Origin: Bacteroides sp. | Lineage (GTDB): Bacteria > Bacteroidota > Bacteroidia > Bacteroidales > Bacteroidaceae | NCBI RefSeq assembly: GCF_030151085.1 | Contig: NZ_JASLER010000012.1 | Span: 1-16,726, forward strand | Direction: 5' to 3' | Length of the DNA: 16,726 nucleotides | The notes under the pieces: generated by a model | What the model was told of the DNA's origin: nothing | What the model saw: only the letters and a program-made list of their open reading frames with translations | The model's database searches: none | Translations under genes and position numbers: made by a program | Shown here: positions 14,400 to 16,726 of the stretch, one piece after another | Position numbering within the stretch: position 1 is the stretch's first letter | Layout: each line of letters begins with the position of its first letter

Positions 14400-14838
14400 A
14401 CCATTTAGCAACTCCACCATGATGTGAACACGTTCCTCTTCTACTTCTGCTGAAACTATATGTCCCATCTCTGCATAAAGCAGTCGCTCCTGAAGGTGCA
14501 GAATTATAATGGGTTGGTGATTGTACTCGTTCTCCTTTTGAGTTTGTATAATACTTAACTGACTCACTAGATCTGTTTGAATATTCGATCTTTTGTTTTG
14601 AAAGATATTTGGTAGAGACATAGCCAATCTTTCCGTTGTAGCTAACAGGAATCCATATACAGTTACAATCTTCATCAATAGTAACTTGTGTACCTTTAGG
14701 AATTTGAGCTATAATTGAAGAAGTAGTATTAGGAGCTTCTCGTAAATTTAGATTGGTGGTTACATACCTTATTGTATCTTGCGCATTTACATTTAATGCA
14801 AAGAAAAAGGAGATAAGTATAAATAATATCCTTCTCAT
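14392..14838 (-). CDS. Secreted SH3b-domain protein with C-terminal DUF3761-like domain
   Basis: A 148-aa exported protein. Residues 1-19 are a signal peptide (ILFILISFFFALNVNA, cut near NAQ). Residues 24-81 are a bacterial SH3 domain (NLNLREAPNTTSSIIAQIPKG, then the W-P-V-x-Y-x-G-x-x-G-Y-V motif), a fold often used to bind cell-wall peptides or proteins. Residues 96-147 resemble DUF3761: TALCRDGTYSFSRSRRGTCS with Cys122 and Cys137 (a likely disulfide) and an invariant-looking HHGGVAKWL end. The HHGG could bind metal. No peptidase motif of the NlpC/P60 type is present. It lies 12 bp after membrane-protein gene B. A second ORF on the same strand over this stretch is a shadow. Confidence 0.85.
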   Translation of the reverse strand: MRRILFILISFFFALNVNAQDTIRYVTTNLNLREAPNTTSSIIAQIPKGTQVTIDEDCNCIWIPVSYNGKIGYVSTKYLSKQKIEYSNRSSESVKYYTNSKGERVQSPTHYNSAPSGATALCRDGTYSFSRSRRGTCSHHGGVAKWLK

Positions 14839-14850
14839 TCTCTTGTAAGT

Positions 14851-15276
14851 TTATGATTTACAGATAATAAAGTGTATTTTCTCATATGAGTTAAATTTCT
14901 CGACATCAAGTTTTATTCCTATTTTGTCTACTCTTTTTAAGAAGTACTTCACAACTTTATTGTATTCTGATTGGTAATATTCATTACGTTCTTTGTAGCT
15001 CATATTGTCTTCATCTCCATACTCCTTAATCGTTTTGTTATATAGTTCTATTAAGCTCTTGTGGAATGCTTTTGTATATAACTTAAACGCTTCACCATTT
15101 TCTCCATTTAAGGCATGGATTTGAGCTTCGGTTATTATCTGGTCTTCCATCTCAGGCTGTACCTCAAGTTTTTCTCTAATTTTGTCTACATCGTTAGTCA
15201 TTCCCCACATCTTGAAGAAGAGGATGATTTGTAATACTCCGAATATAAGGAGTATGATAGATAAAAAGTCAATCAT
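14851..15276 (-). CDS. Small membrane-anchored protein, shared TM module with unrelated C-terminus (B)
   Basis: A 141-aa protein not assigned to a known family. It starts MIDFLSIILLIFGVLQ and continues ILFFKMWGMTND, the same membrane anchor as the gene at 13240-13614. The C-terminal ~110 residues differ: first a helical EMEDQIITEAQIHALNGENG stretch resembling a TPR-like helix pair, then ELYNKTIKEYGDEDNMSYKE and a KVVKYFLKRVDKIGI helix. With one N-terminal span and no signal cleavage site, the rest is probably cytosolic (orientation inferred). It follows the GIY-YIG gene by 24 bp and precedes the SH3b gene by 12 bp, so it is in the same operon. Confidence 0.8.
   Translation of the reverse strand: MIDFLSIILLIFGVLQIILFFKMWGMTNDVDKIREKLEVQPEMEDQIITEAQIHALNGENGEAFKLYTKAFHKSLIELYNKTIKEYGDEDNMSYKERNEYYQSEYNKVVKYFLKRVDKIGIKLDVEKFNSYEKIHFIICKS
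15190..15276. repeat. 87-bp direct repeat, copy 2 (5' end of membrane-protein gene B)
   Basis: This is the partner of 13528-13614 (77 of 87 bases identical, no gaps). Most differences leave the protein unchanged or swap similar residues (Ser/Thr, Ile/Val), suggesting the anchor is under selection. Confidence 0.9.
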
Positions 15277-15300
15277 GATATTATTGTTTTAGTTTGTTTT

Positions 15301-16680
15301 TTAATTCAGATTTATACTTTCTAGTATTTTTATAGATTCTCTATATTGGTCTGCTTGTGGCACTTTCTCGAATTCAACTGTTTTGTCGTAGTTGTTTTTA
15401 ACAACCTCTTGGATTTCATCTAATGTAACTTTAAAAAACTCTCTTCGGTTATTAATCATATTAACCTTCTTGTTTTCAAAAGCACGATGTAATGCTGCTT
15501 CTAGTTTCGGAGCATCGTCCGAGAAAATCATAGCATGGACATCAAATTTAAAAGGAACCGAAGCGTCACCTAATTCATCCACTCTTTCCATAGGGTCAAG
15601 CCTTCGAGTCATGCCTATTTTATATACGTCTTCGCCAAATGAGCCAATGTTAGATATTATATAGACATATCCGGCCTTTTTATTAGCTTCTCGGTAATCA
15701 ATGTCTTTAATTGCAACATCAAGTTTTGTAAGATGAGATTCTATGTCTTGTCTTCTCTCTAAGAGCACTTCCTTTTCAACCTCATCACAAGACTCAAGTT
15801 GTTTATTTAATTTCAGAAGTGCATTTGTATAGTGTCTCTGTTCTTTTTCAATATCTTTTCTAGCTTCTTCTATCTCTTTTTGAAGTTTGGCTTCTTCACG
15901 CATTTGCTCTCGTATGCGCTTTTGTTCTTCTTTTTCTTCTTGCTTCTTTACTGCATATTCGTAAGCTAATTGCAACTCATCTATTTTTAAAGATAAATAT
16001 TCGTATGAAATGGAAACAGCACTTTTGGAGTTCATTTTATTTAAAGCCTCAAAAGACTTGCGTATCTTTTCTGAAAAAGCAGATATGTTATTGAACTTCA
16101 CTTTGCTTATAAGTATATCGCATTCGTCATTGAAACATCGAAGAATTTGCTTGATATTTTGATTTGTCATAACTTGGCCTTGTGCTTCACTTCCATTTAA
16201 AGTCCAATTAGTGGAGCAAGTTGCAGCAGTTTTAAATAAAATCATATTCTTCTGCTCGGTTTTAACCGCATCTAGTCTATCTTTATATATTTCAGAGTTA
16301 GCAAAGTCGTAAATTGGAGAATACATGCCAAATTCTTGTAGAAGTATTGTTTCATCAAGTTCTACGATTTCTCCTTTTTTATTTTGTATCTCTTCGGATA
16401 ACTCCTTAATTTTAGATTTAAGTAGAGTTATTTCTGACTGTTGATTTTCTATTATTTTTTCAGCCTGTTCTTCCTCGGATTTTATTTTAGACAGTATTTC
16501 GCTTTTCTTATTGTCCAAATCTGCTATCTCTTTGAATTTGGAAAGAGATCCGCATTCTTTTTTAAGTTCTTCAATCTTTAAATTGAGCTCTCTTTCTTTA
16601 TTTGCTGAAATCGCTAAGTCTTTTTTAAGGCAGATTATTTCAGCAAATTCTTTTTGTTTTAGGAAATCAAAAAATGCCAT
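15301..16680 (-). CDS. DUF4041-like coiled-coil protein with C-terminal T5orf172/MUG113 GIY-YIG nuclease domain
   Basis: A 459-aa cytoplasmic protein, first gene of the cargo operon. Residues 15-105 are a coiled coil rich in K, E and L. Residues about 110-260 match the DUF4041 pattern (SPIYDFANSEIYKDRLDAV, then QKNMI, FKTAATCS, NWTLNGSEAQGQ). A second charged coiled coil (255-325) leads to a GIY-YIG domain of T5orf172 type at 336-430: GYVYIISN (Tyr338, Tyr340), VYKIGMTRR (Tyr353, Gly356, Arg359/360), LEAALHRAF (Glu394, His398) and NRREFFKV (Glu414). These catalytic-type residues are all present, so a DNA nuclease activity is plausible. Proteins with this pairing occur in phages and mobile elements; their function is not established. 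The upstream 46 bp to the window edge contain no recognisable promoter. Confidence 0.88.
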   Translation of the reverse strand: MAFFDFLKQKEFAEIICLKKDLAISANKERELNLKIEELKKECGSLSKFKEIADLDNKKSEILSKIKSEEEQAEKIIENQQSEITLLKSKIKELSEEIQNKKGEIVELDETILLQEFGMYSPIYDFANSEIYKDRLDAVKTEQKNMILFKTAATCSTNWTLNGSEAQGQVMTNQNIKQILRCFNDECDILISKVKFNNISAFSEKIRKSFEALNKMNSKSAVSISYEYLSLKIDELQLAYEYAVKKQEEKEEQKRIREQMREEAKLQKEIEEARKDIEKEQRHYTNALLKLNKQLESCDEVEKEVLLERRQDIESHLTKLDVAIKDIDYREANKKAGYVYIISNIGSFGEDVYKIGMTRRLDPMERVDELGDASVPFKFDVHAMIFSDDAPKLEAALHRAFENKKVNMINNRREFFKVTLDEIQEVVKNNYDKTVEFEKVPQADQYRESIKILESINLN

Positions 16681-16726
16681 AGTATTAGATTTTGGATTGT
16701 TTGTATATGTTCTATGCGTATTGGTT

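Noticed and set aside
14397..14678. 93-aa minus-strand ORF inside the SH3b gene
   Set aside because: It is another frame of the same strand; the 148-aa frame has a signal peptide and two recognisable domains.

Overview
The window looks like Bacteroides (order Bacteroidales) chromosome. Promoters fit the Bacteroides form (TTG or TTTG at -33, about 19-21 bp, TAnnTTTG at -7). Leaders are short with weak Shine-Dalgarno sites. The sensor kinases are TPR-containing and membrane-anchored, the integrase has the usual Bacteroides domain order, and the proteins read as Bacteroidales types. The species cannot be fixed from the sequence alone.

Positions 1-11152 are mostly core genome. A TolC-type outer-membrane efflux gene runs off the left edge on the minus strand. 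It is separated from the first cobalamin gene by a 330-bp divergent spacer holding five 23-bp tandem repeats. Seven late cobalamin (B12) genes lie in two converging blocks. On the plus strand are cobyric acid synthase, L-threonine-phosphate decarboxylase and CbiB-type cobinamide-phosphate synthase. On the minus strand are CobU, CobT, CobS and an alpha-ribazole phosphatase. Together they cover side-chain amidation, supply and attachment of the aminopropanol arm, activation of the corrin and of dimethylbenzimidazole, joining of the two halves, and dephosphorylation. The corrin-ring genes and the adenosyltransferase are not here. Between the blocks sit two tandem TPR sensor histidine kinases with their own promoter. 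The first is intact. The second keeps its phosphoacceptor histidine but has lost the ATP-binding motifs.

Positions 11235-11830 hold a MmcQ/YjbR-family gene split by a frameshift, then tRNA-Gly(CCC) with its promoter and a strong terminator.

From the tRNA rightward the sequence looks like an integrated mobile element entering at the tRNA 3' end. It has a tyrosine recombinase directly downstream with GGTGCAAA repeats in its leader. A bidirectional terminator follows, then a compact five-gene minus-strand operon of AT-rich cargo. In transcription order the cargo is: a DUF4041-like/T5orf172 GIY-YIG coiled-coil protein, a membrane-anchored protein, a secreted SH3b-DUF3761 protein, a lipoprotein, and a second membrane-anchored protein. 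The second and fifth genes share nearly the same N-terminal membrane segment but have unrelated C-termini. This operon is the best candidate for an undescribed system. Its right end, and the distal attachment site, lie outside the window.
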